A stretch of 20,962 nucleotides of DNA from Phoronis ovalis. Lineage: Eukaryota > Phoronida > Phoronidae. The number at the start of each line of letters is the position of its first letter. Positions within the stretch are counted from its first letter, which is position 1. The stretch lies in NCBI GenBank assembly GCA_028565635.1, contig JAOXYB010107936.1, forward strand, positions 1 through 20,962, written 5' to 3'. A program made the translations under genes and the position numbers. This document shows, piece by piece, positions 1 through 20,962 of this stretch. The notes below the pieces were generated by a model. That model saw nothing but the letters and a program-made list of their open reading frames with translations. It had not been told where the DNA came from and searched no databases.

Positions 1-1031
1 CAAAGCAAAACCACCTATTTTCCTTTCAAAACGAAAATTTGACATTTTCCCTCTATTATCAACCTTACAACTCTTATACATACAAATATGGCTTTACAGC
101 TACAGAAACTACATCATATGATGGGCATCTGTCTGCACCCGCAGACCTCTTGTTTAAATTCTTAAGTTTTGTGAAAAATCCAAGATTGCCTCCATTTTGG
201 GCTTGGCCGAATAGAGGGGTGTTCTTAAAATAAGTTATCCATGGTGAAAGAATTTCATATTGTGACAGATTTCTGTTTTGTGGAAGTCTGCCAAGGTCAT
301 TCTTGAGATTCGTGGTAGATCCAATGATATTTTTGTTGGGGAATTAGGTTATTAAAACACATCTTCATACTTCTAAATCCTGACACAGTATCCTTAATCC
401 AATTAACATTTCGTCTATCTTTACTCAAATTTAAAATGGCTGCAGCATAGGAAGATTACTGTATATGGTTTCGAACTTGTTCCTGTAAGTGTGTCCATGA
501 AATATAATATAATTGATGGTGTTATCAATGTTATACTCGAGGGCATACGCATTCCACAAATGTTTCCTTATTTCATGAATCACTAGAACATGAAGACTGG
601 TGCTAAAAAACCAGACATTACTGTCATATGCTACTGTATTCTGTGAGTCAGAATTTGGGAATAACCCAGGGACTAATGTAAACCACATACAAATTCTGTG
701 GACTCATGGTGGCTTAGGCAATCAGCAGACCACTGCCTGAATTTTCCAAGATTTTCGAGCAAAAGTCACTTTCACCCGTGATTTTCTGCAGAAATAGCTT
801 TAATTTGATACTTTTTAGTGCACTGTTACATAACTCAACAACAGCATAGCAACATCATATGCATTAAAGAGAGAATTTATTTAACTGAATCCTATTTTTT
901 TATTGTGAAAAATTTCGCTTAATAAAAAATCAGACTATTCAGTTTGAGATTAAATTGTATTTACATGAATTATTTCACTGAATTGAAATGCAATCAAATA
1001 CACATTCATTAATAGTCCAGTATTTGTATAA
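1..1031. other. No recognised gene; AT-rich DNA
   Basis: Probably intron of GK on the plus strand plus the 3' end of the antisense UCMA-like gene. Open frames at 39-233 (+) and 688-431 (-) resemble no family I know and have no splice support. Confidence 0.4.
876..904 (-). promoter_or_regulatory. Poly(A) signals of the UCMA-like gene
   Basis: Two AATAAA hexamers on the minus strand (904-899 and 881-876), about 130-155 nt past the TAA. They are the first ones downstream of the stop on that strand. Confidence 0.5.
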
Positions 1032-1219
1032 TTATTTCACATGATGTTCATGTACCTTCCATCCAGAAACATCAGACTTTTCACGCTCTATTTCATGGTC
1101 CAACTCTTGATTCCAGTTTCTGTAATACTCGTCTAGTTTTTCATTTGGTCGTTTAACACTCATTCGTTTTGGTATCGAATTCAGAAATTCATTTGCTTCC
1201 TTTTGTGATAACAATACTT
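1032..1219 (-). CDS. Exon 2 of the UCMA-like gene: mature acidic protein and stop
   Basis: 188 bp after a pyrimidine-rich acceptor (CTTTTTTCAG). It carries KEANEFL, two dibasic sites (PKR, VKR), the EYY-containing acidic stretch and the C-terminus GWKVHEHHVK. No cysteine is present in this exon. Confidence 0.65.
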
Positions 1220-1443
1220 CTGAAAAAAGCCATATATGAATAACAAAATAATGATTGATTTTCTTCACATCCCTTCTAATTCTGCAATTTTTTGCTATAA
1301 ACTAGTGGTTAAAACCACTAAAATCGCTTATGTAACAGAAATAGTTTAAAAGTACCTCTTTCCGCTTTGCCTCCACAACTTGCTGAATCCATGAGAAAAA
1401 ATAAAAAGGAGATTAAGCAAACTATAGATCCACGTTTTGACAT
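1032..1443 (-). CDS. Small secreted UCMA/Gla-rich-protein-like gene (2 exons, 91 aa)
   Basis: Two exons, 1443-1356 and 1219-1032 on the minus strand, join in phase (donor GTACTT, acceptor TTTTTTCAG; the split codon is Glu). The product runs from ATG at 1443 to TAA at 1034-1032. Residues 1-24 form a signal peptide: MSKR, a hydrophobic core (IVCLISFLFFLM), then SASCGG. The mature part begins with VLLSQKEANEFLNSIPKR, which aligns without gaps to the conserved UCMA segment as I recall it (IFMQESDASNFLKRRGKR): A, FL and the dibasic KR are at identical spacing. After the basic stretch comes an acidic part with EYYRNWNQELDHEIERE, matching the EYY..xNEF..+E pattern of UCMA, and a Trp/His-rich tail. 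UCMA is a secreted, gamma-carboxylated mineral-binding protein of about 138 residues in vertebrates; this one is shorter. The exon pair and signal peptide are well supported. The family call is inference; the propeptide of Gla-domain proteins is the alternative. Confidence 0.6.
1303..1320. repeat. Perfect inverted repeat in the intron of the UCMA-like gene
   Basis: TAGTGGTT and AACCACTA separated by two bases. It lies in the 136-bp intron between the two exons. No function is evident. Confidence 0.6.
1356..1443 (-). CDS. Exon 1 of the UCMA-like gene: start codon and signal peptide
   Basis: 88 bp, 29 codons plus one base. It encodes the basic n-region, the hydrophobic core and the likely cleavage region DSASCGG. 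The exon ends AGAG before donor GTACTT. Any 5' untranslated exon or promoter was not identified; TTATAAT near 1560 is only a weak candidate. Confidence 0.65.
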
Positions 1444-3063
1444 TTTGTGATAATTTAAAACAACTTATAGGTGCTCGTACTAATGTTAAACAAACAACAG
1501 TTGGAACGATGGCTTCTGTGTGATAGTACTTGCTGTTTAGCAGAGCATACAGTATGAAAGATTATAACTAGTCCCAGGGAAATTAATTTTGTTTTTTAGC
1601 TAATCCCACGTTGATACAGCTGCATAAATAAGCTATTGTTTCCAATAGCAACATAAATGATCCGAGTGCTATTGAATTCTTTTTAGTTTTTGTTCTCTAA
1701 GCTATAAAAGTAATGAAATTAAGCTTGTCCTAATCTGTGCTGAACCTTGGAAACTCTTACAAGATGTGTAGATTTTCACAAGGCCGCTGAACATACTTAG
1801 TTATAATAGTATACAAAAAACAAATTGTTGAATTTGATTTCATTTTTTTTACCATACTGTGTTCTTCAATTTAGAATTATCTGCTTTTCATAAGTATAAT
1901 CAGATATTTGTAATGCTTGCTAAAAACAAATTAGATTAATAAGTGGTTAAAAAAATAAATCCTTCTAATTTCTATATTTTTATAGAAAATGAATATATAA
2001 ATAAATTGAGTCATTTTCCAATGTCTAAAGTTTTATACTAATTATGTGTGATTGTATATAAAGATTTGTGATAGAACAATGTGTATTTTATGTTGAATTG
2101 TTGGTGTATTTATGTAAAAATCTATAGCACCATGGTTACTAATTAAATAGAAGACTATATAATTATGTATAACCTAAAATATATATAATTTGTGTTTCTG
2201 TTCGTTGAAGTTAATGGAAATAATCTTATTCAATTTGATAATAACAAGTTTGTTTAAAAAAATCTTTTAGCTGTAATGTGCCCCTTATATTTGTCTATAA
2301 TGTAGCTTGTGAACATGTAATATATTTGTATTGATCATAATGACAATTAAGTTAAATACTTCCTTTATTCTTACTCAATAAAGTAAATAAATGAATAATT
2401 ATGAATTTTTTTGAAAAAAATCACATTTTTCTGTTCATTTAGTGGTATGATCAGGCATGGGGAAACTGCAGAAAATACTGGATATTATCCGATTTAACCC
2501 CGAAATATACGATTAAAAAACGAATTGTTGTTGTGTTTACCATTTTCAAATCTCACATTTTCACTGGCCAAATGAGATTTGAAACTCTTTTAAAGTAGAA
2601 AGGTCCAATTATAATGTTATTCTTAATGCAAACACAAATGTAACTATACATTTTTGGCCTTTAAAGCTCTTGGCTCCTAGTAAAATTTGGCCTGTTTATT
2701 TCTTGAAATATTTGATGCAACAATGCGAAAAATAAACATCTTCACGTTGATGTTCTCTTTGCCTGAGAACACAATGCAAGATTCAACAGCTCTTGACTCG
2801 TTATAAGCAGGTTCTCACTAAAAACACAGCATTGGGGAATAAATACACCCTGTCCTAATCCAAATCAATAAATTAGTACTCCTGCAGTTTGTGACAAAGA
2901 ATTCACAATAGTGGCCTTGAACTGCTGTGGTATAAAAATGTAAAGAAGATGCCTCCTAAAGTGGACCTGTCAAGGAAGTGACCTCTGAGATTGGGTATTG
3001 TTTTATTTACTTACAGACTGTTGTTTAACAACAATATTAAAAGGTGTTTTCTTTTTGTTTCAG
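1444..3063. other. Intron or upstream DNA, no exon seen
   Basis: Strongly AT-rich. It contains the upstream region of the UCMA-like gene and, on the plus strand, the end of the GK intron. AATAAA near 2378 (+) may be chance. The only ordered structure is the hairpin at 2544-2584. Confidence 0.5.
2544..2584. repeat. 12-bp perfect hairpin
   Basis: TTTCAAATCTCA at 2544-2555 is exactly complementary to TGAGATTTGAAA at 2573-2584, with a 17-base loop. It may be a transposon footprint or a chance fold. Confidence 0.7.
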
Positions 3064-3148
3064 CATCATCTGTGGAATGTCGCAGTACACAAGCAAAGCC
3101 CATATAGCGAGAGCAGCACTAGAAGCGGTGTGCTTCCAAACTAGAGAG
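3064..3148 (+). CDS. GK: GK exon: IICGMSQYT to QTRE
   Basis: The exon begins after TTTTTGTTTCAG with the last base of a split codon (Gly expected before IICG). It ends with full codon GAG before GTCATA, a weak but usable donor. It covers the start of the second FGGY subdomain helix, [12 protein letters not shown]. Confidence 0.9.
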
Positions 3149-6123
3149 GTCATACTTTTAAAACAATCCACACCTAAACTATAGTGGTTTATATTATTTT
3201 CCATTAATTTACCCAAAGAAAAAGAATATACTGCCAGACAAGATCTCTTTGCTCTGTGTTTTAATGTCTCGTTCTTTGTTGCTTGATCTTAGGGTTGTGT
3301 CCACATTCTCTTATGAATAGGCAAGACCATAGTGAACAGACCCTTAAATAAATAGGAGACCTGTCTTTGATCTTAAGGTGCAGGTATCTTGAGTCCTAAT
3401 GTGTTTTTAAAATAATTCTAGTTGAATCTAATTTACTAAGGAGCAACAATAATTTTAACTATATATTTGAAATCTTACCAAGACTGTAAGGATAGCCATG
3501 GAGGTGTTATTTATTGTTTAGATACTAGATGCAATGAATGAAGACAGTGGTATACCCATCACCTCTCTGCAGGTAGATGGTGGAATGACCATAAATAACC
3601 TTCTGATGCAAATACAGGCTGATTTAGTTGGTATCCAAGTTGGTGAGTATTCTTTGCTGATATTTTTCACCTGTCACCTTTCAGGACAGGAATTGTACTT
3701 CTCATAAGTCCTCTTCCACCCTGGAGGGGCAGTCAATATGTTCCAACATGGCTTTTCAAAAAAGCCCCTAACGAAGTGAAATTCTGCAAAAATACACCCC
3801 TAAGGAAGTAAGTTTTTTGAAAAAATAGTGCCTTAGGAAGTGACTTTTGGAAAAAAAAAACACCCCTAACGAAGTGTCACACCTCCAAAAAAACACCCTT
3901 TTTCGTGATTTTAGCCAAAACCGGACCCTAAGTACGTTACGTGCCGGCGGTTCGAAAAACATACCCTTTCACATGAAATTTTGTTGGGACATGCGTACCC
4001 ACTTTCATATTGACTGCCCCCCAGGTCTTTCACTAAGATTTCTTTCAGATCTGCAGGACATTGTTTAAAAATAGTAAATTTCCTTCTCAATTTTAATTGT
4101 TATTGTTCAATTGTTGTCAGTTTAGATCACTACAAAGGATGGTAAGGGTGAAAGCTCACAAGAAAAAATCCTGTTAAAGCAATGTGGCATATTTACTTGG
4201 ATTCCCCTTTAAAATGTTATTTCATTCACATATGGGAACCCATCTTTGCCACAATGCCATGCCCATGTGATCTTATAGAGAGCATTATCTGAAAGTTGTA
4301 GAAATTAGAAAAGTAACTCTTATCCATTGTGCTATAGTGCGTCCATCCATGCCAGAAACCACTGCTCTTGGTGCAGCTATGGCAGCAGGGGCAGCAGAAG
4401 GTGTTGGTATATGGAGCCTCAAACCCGAAGATCTTACTGCCATAACTACAGATAGTTTTCATCCTACAATTGCTACAGAAGGTACGTAAAACAATAATAT
4501 CAGTTCTGCTAATTTGTTATAAGTGCGATTCGTTAAGTGTCAATACAACAAATTGTAGCATTTTTGCATGTTGTACCAATTTATACTGTATGTTCTCTAA
4601 TAATCACCCCCTGTTTTAGTAATTGCCCCCCTCTAATAATGGCCCTCTCTGGTGATTAAAATAAATCAATAATCGCCCCCACGGGGATGCAATTTGAGTT
4701 TATAATTTTAATTCATAATTATGTGTAGTTGATTAGTTTTTTTGGATGATGTGTGGGAAATATAGTACTATTTATTATTAATATTTCCCCCAAATTATCT
4801 TTAATGAGTGTTTTAGCTCGCAAAAGAAACTTTGGATCACCTCCAGTAATATTTCCAATAGAATTTTCATGCCGAATACGGCAGGAGGTGATTTACGCTT
4901 CTCGCCGATGACTTTTACAATAATTGTATTTCCACGTTGAGCAAGGTCGTATACTACTGCACAAATTTCTCTAGGTATGTGACCAACAAAATAAACTTAC
5001 TGTTTGTTTAAGGTTTGTAAGAGTTTTTTCCTTTGAAAAAATTGCATTGCACACAGATATTTGCTTAAATAAGCTGATTTTGTTGTGTCTTCTTTATGTA
5101 TCACAATAGATTAAAAAAAAAATCTTAAATCTTCAAGCCAAGAGTACAAACAAGCTAATAATCGCCCCCTTAAAGGCATTTTAAAAAAATAATTGTTCAG
5201 GGCATTTATTAGAGGAAATACGGTAGTGACAAAATGTAGTTTCTTTTAAAATTTCTACACTTTTAAGTATTTAATACATAACTGAAAAAAAGTAACAAAA
5301 AATAACTGATATGCGTTATTTTCCACTTTTGTAGAGCACAGTATCCATTGTTTTACTTGTTTCTGTAATGTTGTGTTAAATGTATTTAAACTGCTTAGGT
5401 TCTTCTCAAAATTTAGCAGTGGCAGGAAATTATATTTAAGGCATGCCAAGTCTGAAATAGTGTGCCTTGAGAATGCATGTGATTGTCTATATATCCAGTG
5501 TGTGAAATAGCCAATAGTCTACCAGTTGCCACAGACCTGTAACCTTCTGTTTTAACCTGTTATTTTGGAAAAATATGTGCATTTTTAACCTGTCATGCCA
5601 GTGCCAATTTTTCCTGAAATACATGTCAATCATTATGTTGTTTGGCAATGCACAATAGCCAAAATGGCTAATGCAACCAGTATACAATGAGTGCAATCTA
5701 AACTGGTGATAAAACTTTTCCTGACAGAAAGGGACAAAAGATTTTCCAAATGGAAGGATGCCGTGAAAAGATCTATGCATTGGACATCATCTGGTGAAGA
5801 AGAGCCTCCTGCTTGTGGTAAGTGGCAGCAAATTTTATCATTATATGATAAAAAATGGAGTTCTGTGTAAAATCTCTCGTTTTGCAATAACTTAGTATAT
5901 AGTTTTTTAAATATGTGATTGCCATGACACAGTTATGCTATTTAATAACATTCTTCATTAATGTTATTTAAAAATGCTTTCAGAAATAACATTCACTTTA
6001 TTTTTTCTTCTTGTTGCAAGAATAGAGTGGCGATCATTGTCCATATCCATGCCTGCTGGTTTATACTTATTCCTCAGTGCAGCTATGATGGTGCTAGCAA
6101 AAGTAATTGATGCCAAAAGGTGA
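3064..6123 (+). CDS. GK: Glycerol kinase, 3' part (last five coding exons)
   Basis: Glycerol kinase phosphorylates glycerol with ATP to glycerol-3-phosphate. Five exons (3064-3148, 3522-3642, 4338-4481, 5728-5817, 6026-6123) join in phase into 179 residues ending at TGA. They match the C-terminal FGGY domain of animal glycerol kinases in order: [28 protein letters not shown] (the nucleotide-site DGG), [32 protein letters not shown], and W+DAV+RSM. The last exon adds a hydrophobic tail ([19 protein letters not shown]), which corresponds to the outer-membrane tail of mammalian GK isoforms. The family is about 520-560 residues, so roughly the first two thirds lie upstream. No earlier GK exon was found in 1-3063. 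No frameshift or stop interrupts the exons, so this is a live gene rather than a retrocopy. Confidence 0.93.
3522..3642 (+). CDS. GK: GK exon: ILDAM to GIQV, with DGG motif
   Basis: 121 bp, 40 codons plus one base, between TTGTTTAG and donor GTGAGT. It encodes VDGGMTINN, the ATP-site DGG of FGGY kinases. Confidence 0.92.
3761..4023. repeat. Dispersed repeat with 32-33-bp tandem units, copy 1
   Basis: In a GK intron. Four units starting near 3766, 3798, 3831 and 3864 share the core CCCTAACGAAGTG and an A-rich end, spaced 32-33 bp. A more complex 3' part follows (TTTCACATGAAATTTTGTT, then GCGTACCCACTTT). The 3' part recurs in diverged form at 7290-7345. The unit length near a multiple of three keeps an accidental minus-strand frame open (3962-3768); this is not a gene. 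Confidence 0.75.
4338..4481 (+). CDS. GK: GK exon: [17 protein letters not shown]
   Basis: 144 bp in phases 1/1, from acceptor GCTATAG to donor GTACGT. It contains the most conserved C-terminal stretch of glycerol kinase, [19 protein letters not shown]. Confidence 0.93.
4584..5225. mobile_element. Non-autonomous DNA transposon with 20-bp inverted ends
   Basis: Left end TACTGTATGTTCTCTAATAA (4584-4603) and right end TTATTAGAGGAAATACGGTA (5206-5225) are inverted copies with 3 mismatches in 20. Near both ends the motif TAATAATCGCCCCC recurs (about 4606, 4620, 4635, 4666 and 5155). Inside is a decayed minus-strand coding remnant. It lies in the GK intron 4482-5727. No clear target duplication was seen. 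Confidence 0.7.
4778..4996 (-). pseudogene. Decayed HIRAN-like fragment inside the transposon
   Basis: An open frame of 72 codons between stops, without a start ATG. It opens [20 protein letters not shown], then [22 protein letters not shown] is the hallmark of HIRAN domains, and a following RG..I...V.G pattern is what I recall from HIRAN-like proteins coded by invertebrate DNA transposons. After GEKRK a second frame reads more sensibly ([16 protein letters not shown]), which suggests a frameshift. Family call is inference. Confidence 0.5.
5728..5817 (+). CDS. GK: GK exon: [13 protein letters not shown]
   Basis: 90 bp between TTCCTGACAG and GTAAGT. It encodes the helix after the catalytic core, then an acidic linker (SGEEEPPAC). 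Confidence 0.88.
6026..6123 (+). CDS. GK: GK last exon: hydrophobic tail and stop
   Basis: The acceptor is the AATAG at 6021-6025. The nearer CAAG at 6017-6020 would bring TAG in frame at once, so it was not used. The exon encodes [15 protein letters not shown] and a hydrophobic run ending KVIDAKR, then TGA at 6121-6123. The tail is comparable in place and length with that of vertebrate GK. Confidence 0.82.
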
Positions 6124-6495
6124 CCAAGGTTGCATTTAGTTGATTTTTTCAAATTCTATTGTATTCATTCAGACTAGTCTTTTAGTACTTTTTACCATGG
6201 TTTTATTAGTGTAGTGCATAAAGTCTAGAAATAGTAGAAGTTGTTACATAAATGTGATTATTTCTAACATCTTTGTATTCTGTAAAATTATTTAAAACTG
6301 TTTCAGTTCAGGAATCATTATCAGTTTGTTTGCTTATCATGTTTGAGCAAGAATGTGGAAAACCAACAAGTTCCTGTTTTTGATTGGTGCAATAATGTGT
6401 TAAAATTCAAGGCAGAGATATTCTTAAAATTATATATTATGATTTATGGACATTTGTGTTTGCTAATGATATTTCAAACCTTAGGCCATATGAAA

Positions 6496-6678
6496 AATAA
6501 AAGTTGTTTAATGGGCAAAAGCCCTCAAAAACTGAGTTGGTCAGGCTCTTTTTAGTTTTAAATAAATGAAATAATATTAAATATAAATGAAAAGAAAAAT
6601 TAAATGTTTTGAATCAGACAACAACGCAAGAATTTGTGCCAGTTGGGTTTTAGCCTGTTCTGATTTTTTTACAATAAA
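6496..6678 (+). promoter_or_regulatory. Candidate poly(A) signals of GK
   Basis: AATAAA occurs at 6496-6501, 6561-6566 and 6673-6678, the first ones after the GK stop. Which one is used cannot be told. Confidence 0.35.
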
Positions 6679-7075
6679 ATTAAAAAAATTAAAATGGCAA
6701 AAAGGCCCTTTAAACAAGTTTTTAAAAAATAAAAGTTAAAAATTTGACGTGGTCATGCTTATTAACAAGGTTTATTTTTTATCTTGCCTTACAAGGATTT
6801 TAACACTCTGACTGGATAATACATAATTATATATAATAGTATCTCTCTAAACTGTATTTAATTCACTTGGATGGGTTTCCAAATCAAACTGGGTTCCTTT
6901 ACTGATCTGGTGGACTTATGATGTGATAGCTGTATTGACAATCAAAGATAATCTGATCTAGCATTGTGAGTTCTCTGATTGGACAAGGCTGAGAATCATA
7001 TTCTGCAGAGAACTTAGGGATACTTGTGGTATCGCTGGGTCCACATGTGCACACTAAGGGTTAAAAACAACCTCT

Positions 7076-7350
7076 AAATGCTAAAAAGAAACCATTTAGT
7101 AGACTTGCAGGTATAAAGAGTGACCCTTTAGCAGACCTCATTTAGTAAACAAACTTAGTACGCTTTTATACACCTGTATTTAATGTGAAAAATATACCCT
7201 TTGGTAGACCTTCATTCTAAGAACACTACGTGCCAATATTTGCTAAATGTATAGTCTTAATGCGTTATGTACCTGGTAGAAAAATACCCGTTTTCACATG
7301 ATTTTGTTCATTCATGTGTACCCACCCTTTTGCTATGAATGTGTCAGTCA
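7076..7350. repeat. Dispersed repeat with 32-bp units, copy 2 (diverged)
   Basis: Units near 7091 and 7123 share TTTAG.AGAC at 32-bp spacing. The 3' part (AAAATACCCG, TTTCACATGATTTTGTTC, GTGTACCCACCC) matches copy 1 at 3955-4010. Same orientation as copy 1. Confidence 0.65.
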
Positions 7351-8118
7351 GTTGACATTTACTTAAATTAAAGCCTGTGTACTTAAATATGAAATGTTTT
7401 AAAATACTATTGAATTGCAATTTAGAAGTCAGAGAACCACATGTTAGATGTTATCTGCTCATGTGAAAAGTGGATTTGTAGATAACTGTATGGTATATCC
7501 AGTTTGTCTAAGGTGTAAAAAAGTGCAAAGAAAGTCTTCATTAATTTTTGTCCTGCAAAATATCAGAGTGAAAATTAATGATAACTTGTGGAAAATTGTA
7601 CAAGAGTCTATTGAATTTTGGAAGGAGAGTTTTGGCATTTCCATTCAAAATAACAATAGTTTTTGTCTTTCTTTGGTTTGTCACTGAATACGGTATAATA
7701 GCTGCTTTATTATACCAATTGTGATTTGTACCCCTCCCAGCCCACTTTATAAAATCCATGATATAAAAGCTTTCTTGAACAACTTTCCCAAATAAACTAG
7801 ATAGGCTAAAGGTAACAAAAAGTCTGCGTTTGAGCATGTAGTACTCAGATTTTGTTATTCCATTATCTATGTTACTGCAGACGTGTGTATTACAGATTCC
7901 CTGTCACGTGTTAATTTCCCTAAATATATCTGTACTGGTGAGATGCATGTAGTGTTTGCATTAACATAACATTGTAAGTTACTACTATGCAAGAGAAATG
8001 TAATCGAATAAATGATGCAATGCATTTTTTATGTTTTGAATCACTTTATACACAAAAATACACTTGCGCACAGTTTACAAGCAAAATTATAATACATATC
8101 ATCAGGTGTATTTCCAAA

Positions 8119-8124
8119 TTTATT
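8119..8124 (-). promoter_or_regulatory. Poly(A) signal of GAA
   Basis: AATAAA on the minus strand, 62 nt after the stop codon and the nearest such hexamer. It supports the tiny last exon as the true end of the gene. Confidence 0.55.
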
Positions 8125-8185
8125 TGCTCAAAATTCATGTTATATTAATCTATAAAAGAACAGCTGCAACATGAATGACCTGTGG

Positions 8186-20596
<12,411 letters not shown>

Positions 20597-20962
20597 CTGA
20601 AAAATATGCATGTATAGACTAAGTCATTAATTTTTTTAAACGTATCATATCTGCGTGATTTTGAAACGCAGATCTGATATGTTATTTCTGCCAGTGTCAT
20701 AAAAAATATAAGGTTAAAAACTTCTATCTTTGAAACAGATTTCAAAAGCATTTGTGTCTTCCACTAGAGGTCGTTGTACACTCATGTGTATGTTGTAATG
20801 ACATTTATAAATGTTTTGTTTGTAATTAAGCTTTATTCTTTCATTCGTTTTTTTTGTTTATTTTTTTAATTAAGACATTAATAAAATAAACAAGACAACG
20901 ACGATTCGAAGAATCATCATTGTACGCTGTTTAAATTGGTTATTTGAGCGAAAGGAATTGCA
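20597..20962. other. Upstream GAA intron, no exon identified
   Basis: On the minus strand the trefoil and signal-peptide exons are expected further up. A minus frame at 20920-20870 reads MMILRIVVVLFILLMS then stop: signal-peptide-like, but without a good donor. A hairpin (ATCTGCGT/ACGCAGAT, 20649-20673) is present. Confidence 0.4.

Larger units (their letters stand above)
6124..8185. other. Intergenic gap between convergent GK and GAA
   Basis: It holds the GK 3' UTR, poly(A) signals and repeat copy 2. Short overlapping frames at 7448-7687 (+) and 7837-7541 (-) match no family and sit in low-complexity DNA. GGGCAAAAGCCC near 6513 is a short hairpin. No RNA gene was recognised. Confidence 0.6.

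Noticed and set aside
39-233. Plus-strand open frame of 64 codons
   Set aside because: Short, no recognised family, no splice partners; probably chance in intron DNA.
431-688. Minus-strand open frame of 85 codons
   Set aside because: Ends in a plausible stop but composition is unremarkable, no family resemblance and no upstream exon; kept only as a possibility.
3768-3962. Minus-strand frame across the 33-bp repeat
   Set aside because: Open only because the repeat unit is a multiple of three; the 11-residue periodicity follows from the DNA repeat.
3940-3965. GGTTCGA-like box suggesting a tRNA or tRNA-derived SINE
   Set aside because: No A box or cloverleaf can be drawn around it; it belongs to the tandem-repeat element.
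6017-6025. CAAG as acceptor of the last GK exon
   Set aside because: It puts TAG in frame at once; the next AG (AATAG) gives a full match to the GK C-terminus.
7448-7837. Overlapping frames on both strands in the intergenic gap
   Set aside because: No family signal, low-complexity composition, no splice evidence.

Overview
The window is genomic DNA from a multicellular animal, most likely an invertebrate; nothing in it fixes the phylum. Genes are split into short exons (50-245 bp) with GT/AG borders, introns are AT-rich and carry many small transposon remnants, and the recognisable proteins are animal-type glycerol kinase and acid alpha-glucosidase. No long open frames, ribosome-binding sites or operons occur. 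All gene models were built by hand: protein similarity recalled from family knowledge, then splice borders chosen so that reading phase is kept across every junction.

Layout. (1) About 0.9-1.44 kb, minus strand: a two-exon gene for a small secreted protein of 91 residues. It has a signal peptide and an acidic, tyrosine-containing mature part, and resembles UCMA/Gla-rich protein. (2) 3.06-6.12 kb, plus strand: the last five coding exons of glycerol kinase (179 residues), ending in a hydrophobic tail. Its earlier exons are not in the window, so the small secreted-protein gene probably lies antisense inside a glycerol kinase intron. (3) 6.1-8.2 kb: the gap between two convergent genes, with poly(A) signals on both sides and a degenerate tandem-repeat element. 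(4) 8.19-20.60 kb, minus strand: 18 consecutive exons of a GH31 alpha-glucosidase of the lysosomal acid alpha-glucosidase (GAA) type. They give 751 uninterrupted residues from early in the N-terminal beta domain to the stop codon. The first exons (signal peptide, trefoil domain) lie beyond 20,962.

Mobile and repeat DNA sits in the introns: a palindromic-ended element with a HIRAN-like fragment (4.58-5.23 kb), a 2.28-kb inverted-repeat element flanked by TTAA (8.49-10.77 kb), an 882-bp element with about 75-bp inverted ends (11.77-12.65 kb), a hairpin-like element of about 345 bp (16.72-17.06 kb), and two diverged copies of a repeat built on 32-33-bp units (3.76-4.02 and 7.08-7.35 kb).

Glycerol kinase feeds glycerol into glycerol-3-phosphate; GAA releases glucose from glycogen in lysosomes. 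Both are carbon-release enzymes, but nothing in the sequence shows that they are co-regulated. The most interesting item is the small secreted protein gene.
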